From positions 4,220,880 to 4,284,879 of the forward strand of contig NZ_CP080997.1 in assembly GCF_019645815.1 (NCBI RefSeq): a stretch of DNA of 64,000 nt. The letters run 5' to 3'. The notes under the pieces are model-generated. The model saw nothing but the letters and a program-made list of their open reading frames with translations. It made no database searches and had not been told where the DNA came from. The first letter of the stretch is position 1. Each line of letters opens with the position of its first letter. The DNA comes from Mycolicibacter heraklionensis (GTDB taxonomy: Bacteria > Actinomycetota > Actinomycetes > Mycobacteriales > Mycobacteriaceae). The translations under genes were made by a program, and so were the position numbers. This document shows positions 23,086 through 32,279 of this stretch, piece by piece.

Positions 23086-24354
23086 TCAGTCGGGGGCCAG
23101 GAATGCCGTCAGAGCCGCCGCATACGAGGCCACGTCGCGGGCGCCCATCAGTTCCCGCGCCGAATGCATGGCCAGCTGCGGAGCGCCCACATCAACGGTG
23201 GGGATCCCGGTGCGCGCGGCGCTCATCGGGCCGATGGTCGATCCGCAGGGTAGGTCGGCGCGGTGCTCGTAGCGCTGCAGTGCCACCCCGGCCTGGTCGC
23301 AGGCCAGCGCGAAAGTGGCGGCGGTGCGGCCGTCGGTGGCGTAACGCAGGTTGGGCTGGACCTTGAGCACCGGGCCGGCGTTGACCGCGATCTGGTGGCC
23401 CGGTTCGTGACGGTCCGGGTAGTTCGGATGGGTGGCGTGCGCCATGTCCGCCGAGGCCAGCGTGGAGGCGGTCAGCCGGCGCAGGAAGTCCTCCCGGTCG
23501 CCGCCGGCGGCCAGCGTGATCCGCTCCAGGACGCCTCGCAGCAGATCGGACTGGGCACCATGGTCCGATGTCGACCCGACCTCCTCGTGGTCGAACAGGA
23601 CCAGCACCGGCAGGTGGCGACCAGGCTTGGCTGCGATCAGCGCTTCCAGCCCGGCGTAGCAGCTGGTCTGGTTGTCCAGCCGCGGCGCGCTGACGAACTC
23701 CCGGCCCACCCCGGTCACCGCCGACGGCGCGAGGTCGTGGGTCATCAGGTCGAATCCCAGCACGTCGCGGGGTTCCACGCCGGCGCGTTCGGCTACGTAC
23801 TCGAGGAAGTCCGGAGACCGGCCATCTCCCCACACCGCGTTGACGTGGCGTTGCGGGTCCAGGGTGACCGAATTGCGGTCGTCGGCCAGGTGGATGGCCA
23901 GCTGCGGCACCCGCAGGATCGGCTCGTCGATACGGACCAGGTGGTGGCTGATCCCGGTGCCCCGAGAAGAGTCGCGTACCGACAGGCGCCCGCTGATGCC
24001 CAGGTCACGGTCCAGCCAGGAGTTCAGCCAGGCGCCGCCGTAGGGCGCCAGGGCCACCAGCTGCCAACCGGCGACCTCCCGGGCCGGATGCTGCTTGACC
24101 CGCAGGTTCGGGCTGTCGGTGTGTGCGCCGATGATCCGGAACGGGGTGGCCGGGCTCGTTGCGCCACTGTCCCACGCGATCAGTGAACCGGCCCGGACGG
24201 TGAAGTACCGACCGGGCGCCTGCGGCCATCGGTCGGTCTCGGCGACCTCGGTGTAGCCGGCGGCCCGCAGCCGTTCGGCCACGGTCACGCAGGCGTGAAA
24301 CGGCGACGGTGAGGCGTCGATGAACTCGCATAATCCGGTTGCGGTGGCCGCCAT
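23086..24354 (-). CDS. M18-family aminopeptidase
   Basis: A 422-residue zinc aminopeptidase of the aspartyl aminopeptidase family. The metal-site motifs are visible: IIGAHTDSPNLRVKQHP near residue 75, LFDHEEVGSTSDHGAQS in the middle, and HSARELMGARD near the C-terminus with the late His. Such enzymes release acidic or neutral N-terminal residues in the cytosol as large oligomers. It matches Rv0800 in position, 22 bases upstream of purL on the same strand, and is divergent from the DyP gene, with its start 52 bases from the peroxidase GTG. Confidence 0.93.
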   Translation of the reverse strand: MAATATGLCEFIDASPSPFHACVTVAERLRAAGYTEVAETDRWPQAPGRYFTVRAGSLIAWDSGATSPATPFRIIGAHTDSPNLRVKQHPAREVAGWQLVALAPYGGAWLNSWLDRDLGISGRLSVRDSSRGTGISHHLVRIDEPILRVPQLAIHLADDRNSVTLDPQRHVNAVWGDGRSPDFLEYVAERAGVEPRDVLGFDLMTHDLAPSAVTGVGREFVSAPRLDNQTSCYAGLEALIAAKPGRHLPVLVLFDHEEVGSTSDHGAQSDLLRGVLERITLAAGGDREDFLRRLTASTLASADMAHATHPNYPDRHEPGHQIAVNAGPVLKVQPNLRYATDGRTAATFALACDQAGVALQRYEHRADLPCGSTIGPMSAARTGIPTVDVGAPQLAMHSARELMGARDVASYAAALTAFLAPD

Positions 24355-24406
24355 GGGCTCAAGTCTTTCGCATCCGGACGCCGACGGGGGCGTTAGGGTC
24401 GATACC

Positions 24407-25432
24407 GTGCCGTCCGTTCAGCCCGTCACCGCTCCCCTGACCTGTGCGGCCATTTTTCTGGTCGTCACCATCGATGAGGGCGGTGAGACACAGGTACACG
24501 ACGCATTGGCGGACCTGCCCGGAATGGCGTCGGCCATCAGCTTCCGCGACCCGACCAAACAGCTGTCGCTGGTGATCTCGATCGGCTCGGATGCCTGGGA
24601 CCGGTTGTTCACCGGGCCGCGGCCGGCCGAGCTGCATCCGTTCGTCGAGCTGGTCGGTCCGCGACACACCGCCCCGGCCACCCCGGGCGATCTGCTGTTT
24701 CATATCCGCGGCGAAACCATGGACGTCTGCTTCGAGCTGGCCCGGCGCATCCTGCGGACCCTGCGCGGCGCGGTCACCGTGGCCGACGAGGTGCACGGTT
24801 TCCGGTTCTTCGACAATCGCGACCTGCTCGGCTTCGTCGACGGCACCGAGAACCCCACCGGCGACGACGCCCTCGCCGTCACCGCGGTCGGCGACGAAGA
24901 CCCCGACTTCGCCGGCGGCTGCTATGTGCACATCCAGAAATATCTGCATGACATGACCGCCTGGGACGCGCTGGCCGTCGACGACCAAGAACGCGTGATC
25001 GGCCGTACCAAAGCCGACGACATCGAATTCGACGACGCCGACAAACCCGCCAACGCCCACATCAAACTCAACGTGATCACCGACGACGACGGCAACGAAC
25101 TCGACATCGTGCGCGCCAACATGCCCTTCGGCACCGCCAACTCCGGCGATCACGGCACCTACTACATCGGCTACTCGCGCAGTCCGCAGGTTACCGAGCG
25201 GATGCTGCGCAACATGTTCCTCGGCGACCCACCCGGGGTCACCGACCGCATCCTGGACTTCTCCACCGCGCTGACCGGCGGACTGTTCTTCGCCCCCTCC
25301 ACCGACTTCCTCGATGACCCCCCGCCACTTCCGGGCTCAGCGACACCAGCCCCGGCCATCACCGCCGAACCCACCAGCCCCGAGGGTGAGGGCTCACTGA
25401 ACATCGGCAGCCTGAAAGGAATCTCGCAATGA
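24407..25432 (+). CDS. DyP-type heme peroxidase with encapsulin targeting tail
   Basis: A 341-residue dye-decolorizing peroxidase. The signature FVDGTENPTGDD contains the catalytic Asp, and the proximal heme His falls in the later HIKLNV/NSGDHGTYYIGY region. The C-terminus ends GSLNIGSLKGISQ after a Pro/Ala/Thr-rich linker; the SL-IGSLKG pattern is the known encapsulin cargo-loading peptide. Its stop overlaps the encapsulin start (ATGA), so cargo and shell are translated together. It matches Rv0799c. The GTG start fits the family N-terminus (QPVTAPLTCAAIFLV); earlier in-frame starts would overlap the M18 promoter region. Confidence 0.94.
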   Translation: MPSVQPVTAPLTCAAIFLVVTIDEGGETQVHDALADLPGMASAISFRDPTKQLSLVISIGSDAWDRLFTGPRPAELHPFVELVGPRHTAPATPGDLLFHIRGETMDVCFELARRILRTLRGAVTVADEVHGFRFFDNRDLLGFVDGTENPTGDDALAVTAVGDEDPDFAGGCYVHIQKYLHDMTAWDALAVDDQERVIGRTKADDIEFDDADKPANAHIKLNVITDDDGNELDIVRANMPFGTANSGDHGTYYIGYSRSPQVTERMLRNMFLGDPPGVTDRILDFSTALTGGLFFAPSTDFLDDPPPLPGSATPAPAITAEPTSPEGEGSLNIGSLKGISQ

Positions 25433-26223
25433 ACAACCTGTATCGCGATCTGGCCCCGGTCACCGAATCGGCCTGGGCCGACTTCGAGCAGGAGGCGACC
25501 CGCACCTTCAAGCGGCACATCGCCGGGCGCCGAGTCGTCGACGTCAGCGAACCCGCCGGGCCGACCGCAGCCGCGGTGGGCACCGGGCGGCTTACCGGCA
25601 TCGGCGCCCCGGCCGACGGCGTCCAAGCGGATCTGCGCGACAGCAAACCACTGGTACGCCTGCGGGTTCCGTTCACCCTCTCGCGCGAAGAGATCGACGG
25701 CGTCGAGCGCGGCTCCCAAGACCCCGACTGGGACCCGGTCAAAGCCGCGGCCAAGAAGCTGGCGTTCGCCGAAGACCGGATCATCTTCGGCGGCTACCCG
25801 GCCGCCTCGGTGCAGGGCATCCGCGCCGCGAGCTCGAATCCGGAACTCACCCTGCCGCAGGACCCGCGCGACATCCCGGACGTGATCAGCCAGGCGCTCT
25901 CGTCACTGCGACTGGCGGGGGTGGACGGCCCCTACTCGGTGCTGCTGTCGGCCGACGCCTACACCAAGGTCGCCGAGACCTCCGACCACGGCTACCCCAT
26001 CCTCGAACACCTGCGCCGGCTGGTCACCGGCGACATCATCTGGGCACCGGCAATCGACGGCGCGTTCGTGCTCACCACCCGCGGCGGCGACTTCGACCTG
26101 CAGCTGGGCACTGATGTGTCGATCGGCTACCTCTCCCACGACGCCGACAATGTGCAGCTCTATCTGCAGGAGACGCTGACATTCCTGTGCTACACCGCCG
26201 AAGCCGCAGTCGCACTGACCTGA
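25429..26223 (+). CDS. cfp29: Encapsulin nanocompartment shell protein (Cfp29-like)
   Basis: A 264-residue HK97-fold shell protein. It starts MNNLYRDLAPVTESAWADFE and has the family segments GRRVVDVSEPAG, DPVKAAAKKLAFAEDRIIFGG and, near the end, DVSIGYLSHDADNVQLYLQETLTFL. Encapsulins self-assemble into icosahedral compartments that hold cargo proteins by their C-terminal peptide, here the DyP peroxidase. The M. tuberculosis homologue is Rv0798c (Cfp29), a culture-filtrate antigen linked to oxidative stress resistance. The gene converges on purQ over a hairpin. Confidence 0.96.
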   Translation: MNNLYRDLAPVTESAWADFEQEATRTFKRHIAGRRVVDVSEPAGPTAAAVGTGRLTGIGAPADGVQADLRDSKPLVRLRVPFTLSREEIDGVERGSQDPDWDPVKAAAKKLAFAEDRIIFGGYPAASVQGIRAASSNPELTLPQDPRDIPDVISQALSSLRLAGVDGPYSVLLSADAYTKVAETSDHGYPILEHLRRLVTGDIIWAPAIDGAFVLTTRGGDFDLQLGTDVSIGYLSHDADNVQLYLQETLTFLCYTAEAAVALT

Positions 26224-26230
26224 CCAGCGG

Positions 26231-26250
26231 CTGAGCCGGGCGCGGCTCAG
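26231..26250. terminator. Hairpin between convergent encapsulin and purQ genes
   Basis: CTGAGCC (26231-26237) and GGCTCAG (26244-26250) form a perfect seven-base stem with a six-base loop, eight bases after the encapsulin stop and overlapping the purQ stop. No T-run follows. Its place between convergent genes supports a bidirectional terminator. Confidence 0.55.
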
Positions 26251-26921
26251 GCCGCCAGCACCGCGTCCAGCGCGGAGTAGAACAGCCCCAGGCCGTCGTC
26301 GCTGGGCCCGGTCAGGGCCTCGATGGCGTGCTCGGGGTGCGGCATCAGCCCGACTACCCGGCCGTTGGCCGAGCTCACCCCGGCGATATCGCGCAGCGAG
26401 CCGTTGATGTTGTCGAGGTAGCGGAACACCACCCGGCCTTCGCCCTCCAGCTCGTCGAGCACCGCTTCGGAGGCCACGTAGCGGCCCTCGCCCGACTTCA
26501 GCGGCACCAGCAGGTCGGCGTCGGCCTCGAACCGGGAGGTCCAGGCCGTCGAGGTGGAGGTCACCCGCAGCCAGACGTCGCGACAGACGAAGTGCAGCCC
26601 GACGTTGCGGGTCAGCGCACCCGGCAGCAATCCGGCCTCGCACAGCACCTGGAAGCCGTTGCAGATGCCGAGCACCGGCATGCCCTGACCGGCAGCCTTG
26701 ATGACCTCGCCCATCACCGGGGCGAACCGGGCGATGGCCCCGCAGCGCAGGTAATCGCCGTAGGAGAAGCCACCGGGCACCACGACGGCGTCGACGCCCT
26801 TGAGGTCGGCATCGGCGTGCCAGAGGCTGACGGGCTCGGCACCGACGAACCGGACCGCGCGGGCGGCGTCGACGTCATCGAGGGTGCCGGGGAAGGTGAT
26901 GACCCCGACCCGGGCGCTCAC
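26247..26921 (-). CDS. purQ: Phosphoribosylformylglycinamidine synthase, glutaminase subunit
   Basis: Class I glutamine amidotransferase of 224 residues that supplies ammonia to PurL. It has VVVPGGFSYGDYLRCGAIA near residue 50, the nucleophile elbow VLGICNGFQVL with its Cys, and PHPEHAIE with catalytic His and Glu. A GTG start overlaps the purS stop (GTGA), giving the conserved purS-purQ coupling. Frame continuing upstream to 27233 lies over purS and is ignored. Confidence 0.97.
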   Translation of the reverse strand: MSARVGVITFPGTLDDVDAARAVRFVGAEPVSLWHADADLKGVDAVVVPGGFSYGDYLRCGAIARFAPVMGEVIKAAGQGMPVLGICNGFQVLCEAGLLPGALTRNVGLHFVCRDVWLRVTSTSTAWTSRFEADADLLVPLKSGEGRYVASEAVLDELEGEGRVVFRYLDNINGSLRDIAGVSSANGRVVGLMPHPEHAIEALTGPSDDGLGLFYSALDAVLAA

Positions 26922-27157
26922 GAGGTCTCCCGGCTGACGGTGAAGTCCTCGATCACCGTGTTGGCCAGCAGCGATTCGGCGATCTCGGCCAGCGCGGCGT
27001 CGTCGATCGAATCGTCGACCTCGAGCTCGAAACGCTTGCCCTGCCGCACATCCGACACTCCGGTGTGTCCAAGCCGAGAAAGCGCTCCGACGATCGCCTG
27101 CCCCTGCGGGTCGAGGATCTCGGCTTTGGGCATCACGTGAACAACCACCCGGGCCAC
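26918..27157 (-). CDS. purS: Phosphoribosylformylglycinamidine synthase, PurS subunit
   Basis: A 79-residue PurS that bridges PurL and PurQ. Characteristic segments are VVVHVMPKAEILDPQGQAI and the RQGKRFELEV strand. The length is normal. It overlaps purQ by four bases and starts 85 bases from the divergent hydrolase gene, so that gap probably holds promoters for both directions. Confidence 0.95.
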   Translation of the reverse strand: MARVVVHVMPKAEILDPQGQAIVGALSRLGHTGVSDVRQGKRFELEVDDSIDDAALAEIAESLLANTVIEDFTVSRETS

Positions 27158-27242
27158 GGGTGCTCCCTACTGTCGACGGGGAATCGGTCGGGTCAACAAT
27201 ACCGATGCCCACCCGCGGCTCCGGAGCGCACAATCTTTAGGT

Positions 27243-27881
27243 ATGCAACTGACCCACTTCGGCCATTCCTGCCTGCTCGCCGACTTCGGCGGGACCACGG
27301 TGCTGTTCGACCCCGGCAACTTCTCGCACGGCTTCGAGGGCATCACCGGTCTGGCGGCCATCCTGGTCACGCATCAGCATCCGGATCACGCCGACGTGGC
27401 GCGGCTGCCGGCCCTGATCGACGCGAACCCGGGCGCCGCGCTCTACGCCGACCCGCAGACCGCCGCCCAGCTGGGCCCGCCCTGGCAGCCGGTGCACGTC
27501 GGGGATGCCTTCGGCGTCGGGCCGCTACGGGTGCGCGGGGTGGGCGGGCAGCACGCGGTGATCCACCCGGAGCTGCCGATGATCGACAACATCTCCTACC
27601 TGATCGGCGACGACGCGCATCCGGCCCGGTTGATGCACCCCGGCGACGCGCTGTTCGTGCCCGGCGAACCGGTGGACGTGCTGGCCACCCCGGCGGCGGC
27701 GCCGTGGATGAAGATCTCCGAGGCGGTCGACTACCTGCGGGCAGTGGCGCCGCGGGCCGCGGTGCCGATCCACCAGGGCATCATCGCCACCGAGGCCCGC
27801 GGGATCTATCACGGCCGCCTGGCCGAGATGGGGCGCGCCGACTTCCAGGTGCTGCCGCAGGAAAGCGCTGTCACCTTCTAG
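27243..27881 (+). CDS. Metallo-beta-lactamase-fold hydrolase (UPF0173/UlaG-like)
   Basis: A 212-residue metallo-hydrolase. The N-terminal THFGHSCLL and the metal motif THQHPDHAD (HxHxDH) define the fold, and later His residues (MHPGDALF, IHQGI) complete the site. This is the small 'metal-dependent hydrolase' type found in most Actinobacteria, matching Rv0786c next to purS. The substrate is not known; relatives range from lactonases to phosphodiesterases. It converges with the FAD dehydrogenase gene over a hairpin region. Confidence 0.85.
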   Translation: MQLTHFGHSCLLADFGGTTVLFDPGNFSHGFEGITGLAAILVTHQHPDHADVARLPALIDANPGAALYADPQTAAQLGPPWQPVHVGDAFGVGPLRVRGVGGQHAVIHPELPMIDNISYLIGDDAHPARLMHPGDALFVPGEPVDVLATPAAAPWMKISEAVDYLRAVAPRAAVPIHQGIIATEARGIYHGRLAEMGRADFQVLPQESAVTF

Positions 27882-27907
27882 CCTCTTGCTAGCCTCTTGC
27901 GCGAGCG

Positions 27908-27931
27908 GGCGTGTCTGTACCGCGACACGCC
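27908..27931. terminator. Nested inverted repeats between convergent genes
   Basis: GGCGTGTC (27908-27915) pairs perfectly with GACACGCC (27924-27931) around an eight-base loop. An outer pair, GCGAGCG at 27901 and CGCTCGC at 27954, encloses it. Just before, the ten bases GCCTCTTGCT/G are repeated in tandem (27882-27901). The 106-base gap between convergent stops makes a bidirectional terminator likely. Confidence 0.55.
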
Positions 27932-27987
27932 GGCTACGCCGTACATCTGTGCACGCTCGCGTCACCACGCTCGCGGGGAAACCGGCG

Positions 27988-29643
27988 TCAGGCGATATCG
28001 CTCGCGGCGCCCCGGCCGGCAGCACGACCGGAGAAGATGCACCCGCCCAGGAACGTGCCCTCCAGCGCCCGGTAGCCGTGCACGCCGCCGCCCCCGAAGC
28101 CGGCCACTTCGCCGGCGGCATACAGCCCGTCGATCGGCTTGCCGTCCGCGCCCAGCACCCGGGAGTCCAGGTCGGTTTCCAAGCCGCCCAGCGTCTTACG
28201 GGTCAGGATGTGCAGTTTGACCGCGATCAACGGACCGGCGGATGGATCGGTCAGCCGGTGCGGGGCCACCACCCGGCCGATCCGGTCGCCCAGGTAGGCC
28301 CGGGCGCCGCGGATCGCGGTGAGCTGACCGTCCTTGCTGAATCGGTTCGCCACTTCGCGGTCGCGCGCGGTGACCTCGGCCTCGACCGTCGCGTAGTCCA
28401 ACGGCACCACGTCGGGCAGGTCGTTCATCGCGGCGACCAGGTCACGCAGCGACGTGGCGTGCACGAAATCCACCCCGCGGTCGATGAACGCCTGCACCGG
28501 CGGGGGCGGCCCGGACCGGGCACGTGAGGCGGCCAGCTGACGCAGGCTACGGCTGGTCAGGTCGGGATTCTGCTCTTGGCCCGAGAGCGCGAACTCCTTC
28601 TCGATGATCCGCCGGTTCAGCAGGAACCAGGTGTAGTCCTGGCCGGAGCGCGCGATGTGTTCCAGCGTGCCCAGGGTGTCGAATCCGGGATACAGCGGCC
28701 CGGGCAGCCGCACGCCGGCGGCGTCGAGCCACAGCGGCGACGGGCCCGGGATGATTCGGATGCCGTGGCCGGGCCAGATCGGGTCGTAGTTGGTGATGCC
28801 CTCGGTGTAGTGCCACATCCGGTCCCGATTGATCACCCGGCCGCCGGCCGCCTCGGTGATCCCGATCATCCGGCCGTCGACGTGGGCGGGCACCCCGGCC
28901 AGCAGTTGCGCGGGGACGCGACCCATCCGCTCCGGCCAGTTCTGCCGCACCAGATCGAGATTGCCGCCGATGCCACCGCTGGTGACCAGCACCGCAGGGG
29001 CACGGAACTCAAACTGTCCCACCGTGTTCCGCGATGACGCCACTCCACGTTCCGCGGCCGAGGGTTCCAGGACACTGCCCCGCACCCCGCTCACCCTGCC
29101 GCCTTCGACGATCAGCTCGTCGACCTGGTGCCGGAAGGCGAACCGGACCTTCGAGCGGCCCCGCAGCCGGCCCGCGAAGATCTCCACCAAAGCCGGTCCG
29201 GTGCCCCAGGTGATGTGGAACCGGGGCACCGAATTGCCGTGCCCGATCGCGCCGTACCCGCCACGCTCGGCCCAACCCACCAGCGGAAAGACCTTCAGCC
29301 CGCGGGCCCGCAACCAGCTGCGCTTCTCGCCCGAGGCGAAGTCCACGTAGGCATGCGCCCATTGGCGCGGCCAGTGGTCGCACGCCCGGTCGAAACCGGC
29401 GGTGCCCAGCCAATCCTGGAGCGCCAGTTCGTAGCTGTCGCGGACCCCCAGCCGGCGCTGCTCGGGGCTGTCGACGAAGAACAATCCGCCGAAGGACCAG
29501 AACGCCTGCCCGCCCAGGTTCGCGCTGTTCTCCTGGTCCACGATCAACACCCGTTGGCCGCGTTCTACCAGTTCGCAGGCCGCCACCAGGCCGGCCAGAC
29601 CCGCCCCGACGACGATCGCGTCAGCGTCCGCCCTACCGCTCAT
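27988..29643 (-). CDS. FAD-binding dehydrogenase (3-ketosteroid-dehydrogenase/fumarate-reductase fold)
   Basis: A 551-residue flavoprotein. It has the dinucleotide motif VVGAGLAGLVAACEL at the N-terminus, a second FAD contact LVTSGGIGGN, and the C-terminal GLYAAGEVAGFGGGGVHGYRALEGTFLGG segment typical of the FAD_binding_2 family. The family includes 3-ketosteroid 1-dehydrogenases and fumarate reductases; length and position match Rv0785. No signal peptide. A steroid substrate would fit mycobacterial biology, but the active-site Tyr pattern of true KstD was not established here. Confidence 0.87.
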   Translation of the reverse strand: MSGRADADAIVVGAGLAGLVAACELVERGQRVLIVDQENSANLGGQAFWSFGGLFFVDSPEQRRLGVRDSYELALQDWLGTAGFDRACDHWPRQWAHAYVDFASGEKRSWLRARGLKVFPLVGWAERGGYGAIGHGNSVPRFHITWGTGPALVEIFAGRLRGRSKVRFAFRHQVDELIVEGGRVSGVRGSVLEPSAAERGVASSRNTVGQFEFRAPAVLVTSGGIGGNLDLVRQNWPERMGRVPAQLLAGVPAHVDGRMIGITEAAGGRVINRDRMWHYTEGITNYDPIWPGHGIRIIPGPSPLWLDAAGVRLPGPLYPGFDTLGTLEHIARSGQDYTWFLLNRRIIEKEFALSGQEQNPDLTSRSLRQLAASRARSGPPPPVQAFIDRGVDFVHATSLRDLVAAMNDLPDVVPLDYATVEAEVTARDREVANRFSKDGQLTAIRGARAYLGDRIGRVVAPHRLTDPSAGPLIAVKLHILTRKTLGGLETDLDSRVLGADGKPIDGLYAAGEVAGFGGGGVHGYRALEGTFLGGCIFSGRAAGRGAASDIA

Positions 29644-29662
29644 GGCGTCCCAGGGTAACGAC

Positions 29663-30376
29663 TCAGGCGCTCAGCTCCGCGGCCACGTCCACCGGTGCGA
29701 GCGGCCAGCGGTAACGCTCCGGCCGGCAACCGTGTCCCAGCGCGGTGTCCACCGCCTCCAGCATGGCCTCGGTCACGCCCGGCTTCCTCAGCTGGCGCGC
29801 GCCTACCGACAGCCGCACCACGCCGTCGCGGCGCGCGATGCGCTCGCTGGTCGCCACCACCATCCGGCACCACCAAGGCGCGGTGAGAAATCCGGCCCCC
29901 ACGCCGATCACCCGGGCCCGCACGGTGTGCTCCAGCACCAGGTCGGTGACGCCGTGCAAACCTGCCAGAAGCCGGAAACCGTTGCGCGGCAGCGCTATCA
30001 CCGTTCCCGGCGACACGGTCCAGCCGGGCGCGGCGAACAGCCGGGTGCGCAGTCCCAAGTGCTCCAGTACGCGGTCGGCGCCGAGCAGGCGCAGATTGGC
30101 CTCATGGGCGGGCAGCGTGGCGAACTCGCCGCGGCGCTTCTTGGTGGCGGCCTCGTCGAAGCCGTGCAGCACGATCGCCGCGCCGTCGGCGCGCCGCTGC
30201 GTCAGCCAGTCGACGGTGCCGGGGTCGCGGTCGAGCCGGTAGTCGGCACCCAGTCGCGGCGCCACCAGCAGCGAGACCGGTACGCCGCGGGCATCCAGCT
30301 GTGCGCAGAAGGCCTCGGCATCGGCGCGAGTGGTTGCCCCGATCCCGGAGACGGAGACGATCAGTTGTCCGGTCAC
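29663..30376 (-). CDS. DUF2334 / polysaccharide-deacetylase-like protein
   Basis: A 237-residue protein with the start of a polysaccharide-deacetylase-like barrel (LIVSVSGIG, VSLLVAPRLG, IVLHGFDEAA) as in DUF2334. The canonical NodB HxxxH metal motif is not clear; a lone His occurs in LHGFDE. GTG start. It is 19 bases upstream of the FAD dehydrogenase on the same strand, matching the Rv0784-Rv0785 order. No export signal was seen, so a cytosolic role in carbohydrate or glycan chemistry is possible but unproven. Confidence 0.68.
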   Translation of the reverse strand: MTGQLIVSVSGIGATTRADAEAFCAQLDARGVPVSLLVAPRLGADYRLDRDPGTVDWLTQRRADGAAIVLHGFDEAATKKRRGEFATLPAHEANLRLLGADRVLEHLGLRTRLFAAPGWTVSPGTVIALPRNGFRLLAGLHGVTDLVLEHTVRARVIGVGAGFLTAPWWCRMVVATSERIARRDGVVRLSVGARQLRKPGVTEAMLEAVDTALGHGCRPERYRWPLAPVDVAAELSA

Positions 30377-30437
30377 AACATCAGTGTGACCAGGGCAGGT
30401 GTCCAGTCGGTGACATCAAGGAAGACGTCAGATAGCG

Positions 30438-31781
30438 CTACGGAGTCGCCCGACGGCGGCTGTGGTCAGCCGGATCGGTGGTGTCGGCGGCGATCGCCTT
30501 GAGCCGGGCCAGATCGCGGGGATGCAGATCCGGCGCCCTCTCCAGCGATTCCAGGAGCAGGTCGGTCTGCTCCCGCAGCGCCGGCAGGTGCTCGGGCCGG
30601 CCGTATTCCTTGACATGGGCGACCAGCATCCGCAGCACCCGCAGGATCGCCGCAGCCACCAGGGGCTGACTGGGCGCCACCTGCCGAAGTTGGTCGAAAC
30701 CGTGCCCGATGTACTCCTTGGGGTCGAGATCCCAGGGTCGCAACAGGATTCGCCCGTCCGGGCCGGCCACCGCCCGCGGTCGCGGCTGCACCGTCAGTAC
30801 ACGGCGCAACAGGCTGCCCACCCGCAGTGTGGCCTCCACCGCGGTCGTCGGGTCGTTGATCGCCGAACTGAGTGCACGCAGCCCGATATCGACCAGCTGA
30901 CGGAAGGCGAAGTCCACGTCTTCCTGCATGGTGCGGCTGTCACTGACGACGACGGCCCGAGACAGCTTGTCCCGCACCCGATCCGGATTGGCCGGCACCG
31001 GCCAGATGGTGACCAGCGGCTGGCCCAGGTGGATGTAGGCGCCGACACGGGTGTCCAACCGGATTGTGGTGCCGGCCGGGATCGCAGCCAGCAGCCGCTG
31101 GGGGTTGACCTGACTGACCCAGCCGTTGCCGGGCGAGGTCAACCGCAGTGCGTCCGGGGGAACATCCAGGTCGTCTTCGGGAGCGGGTTGCTCGTGGGCG
31201 GCGGCGGCCGCGACGGCGTCGATCACCATCGAGCCTTCGGCCGCGATCTCGCGCACCACCTGTCCCACCTCCAGCCGGTGGGCCAGATGGTCGACGTGGG
31301 CGATGATCGTGATGACGGTGGCGATCGTCAGCACGACCGCAACCGTCACCGTCAGCGGCGGCGCGGGGACCGGCGAAGACCCCTTGAGGTCCGGCAGGCT
31401 CAGCACGCAGTAGACGAACGTCGCCACCAGCAGCCCGATGACAACCTGGCTGAGCCGGTCGCGAATGAACCACCGCATCACTCGGGGCGACAGCTGCGAA
31501 CTCGCCAGCTGCAGGCTGACGATGGTCAGCGAGAAGATGACTCCCGCCGTGGTGATCGTCGCGCCGGCGATGGTGGACAGCAGTGTGGTGGCCACACTGC
31601 TGTCCATCTTCAGCAGGTAGCGCGGCGACGGGCCGATGTTGCGGTCCGCGACCCGGGTGGCGACGGCGAGCGCCATCCCGCCGAACACGATCACCAACGG
31701 CAACGCGAACAGGCTCTCGCGGAACCGGTAGGCCAGCGCCGCTGCCCGCACGCTGGGGAAGCGTTCCGACCGGGTATGCAT
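30438..31781 (-). CDS. DUF2254 integral membrane protein
   Basis: A 447-residue protein with four hydrophobic segments in the first third (about residues 25-45, 65-90, 112-132 and 145-165) and a long C-terminal cytosolic part. The DUF2254 signatures IAGATITTAGVIFSLTIVSLQLASSQLSPR and DFAFRQLVDIGLRALSSAINDPTTA are clear. Function of the family is unknown. The ATG overlaps the stop of the peroxidase gene (TGATG), so the two are translationally coupled. Confidence 0.85.
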   Translation of the reverse strand: MHTRSERFPSVRAAALAYRFRESLFALPLVIVFGGMALAVATRVADRNIGPSPRYLLKMDSSVATTLLSTIAGATITTAGVIFSLTIVSLQLASSQLSPRVMRWFIRDRLSQVVIGLLVATFVYCVLSLPDLKGSSPVPAPPLTVTVAVVLTIATVITIIAHVDHLAHRLEVGQVVREIAAEGSMVIDAVAAAAAHEQPAPEDDLDVPPDALRLTSPGNGWVSQVNPQRLLAAIPAGTTIRLDTRVGAYIHLGQPLVTIWPVPANPDRVRDKLSRAVVVSDSRTMQEDVDFAFRQLVDIGLRALSSAINDPTTAVEATLRVGSLLRRVLTVQPRPRAVAGPDGRILLRPWDLDPKEYIGHGFDQLRQVAPSQPLVAAAILRVLRMLVAHVKEYGRPEHLPALREQTDLLLESLERAPDLHPRDLARLKAIAADTTDPADHSRRRATP

Positions 31782-32269
31782 CAGCCAGGCAGGACGGCTT
31801 CGATGGCGGCGATCACTTCGGGCGCATCCGGCACCGTGGTGGGCCGGAAGCGGTTGACCACGGTGGCACCCGGTGCGAGCAGGAACTTCTCGAAATTCCA
31901 CTGCACGTCGCCGGCGGCGCCCTCCGCGTCGGCGGCTTTGGTCAGCTCGGCATACAGCGGGTGTCGGTCCGCACCGTTGACGTCTGTCTTGGCCAGCAAC
32001 GGAAACGTCACCCCATAGCTGGTGGAGCAGAAGGTCTGGATCTCCTCGGCAGTGCCGGGCTCCTGACCCATGAACTGGTTGCAGGGCACGCCCAGCACGG
32101 TCAGGCCGCGGTCGCCGTAGTCCTGGGCAAGCTTCTCCAGCGCACCGTACTGCGGGGTGAGTCCGCATTTGGACGCGACGTTGACGACCAGGACCGCGCG
32201 GTCGGCGTAGTCGGCCAGCGAGGTGGAACGGCCGTCAAGGGTGGTCAGCGGGATATCGGCGAGGCTCAT
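31781..32269 (-). CDS. Glutathione-peroxidase-family (thioredoxin-dependent) peroxidase
   Basis: A 162-residue thiol peroxidase. The catalytic Cys is in NVASKCGLTPQY, followed by the family tetrad Gln and Trp in VPCNQFMGQEPG and WNFEKFL. A Cys in EIQTFCSTSYG fits the resolving Cys of thioredoxin-linked members; mycobacteria lack glutathione, so thioredoxin is the probable reductant. It would reduce hydroperoxides in the cytosol. The neighbours are a DUF2254 membrane protein and a prolyl oligopeptidase. Confidence 0.9.
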   Translation of the reverse strand: MSLADIPLTTLDGRSTSLADYADRAVLVVNVASKCGLTPQYGALEKLAQDYGDRGLTVLGVPCNQFMGQEPGTAEEIQTFCSTSYGVTFPLLAKTDVNGADRHPLYAELTKAADAEGAAGDVQWNFEKFLLAPGATVVNRFRPTTVPDAPEVIAAIEAVLPG

Positions 32270-32279
32270 GGCCGCGACG

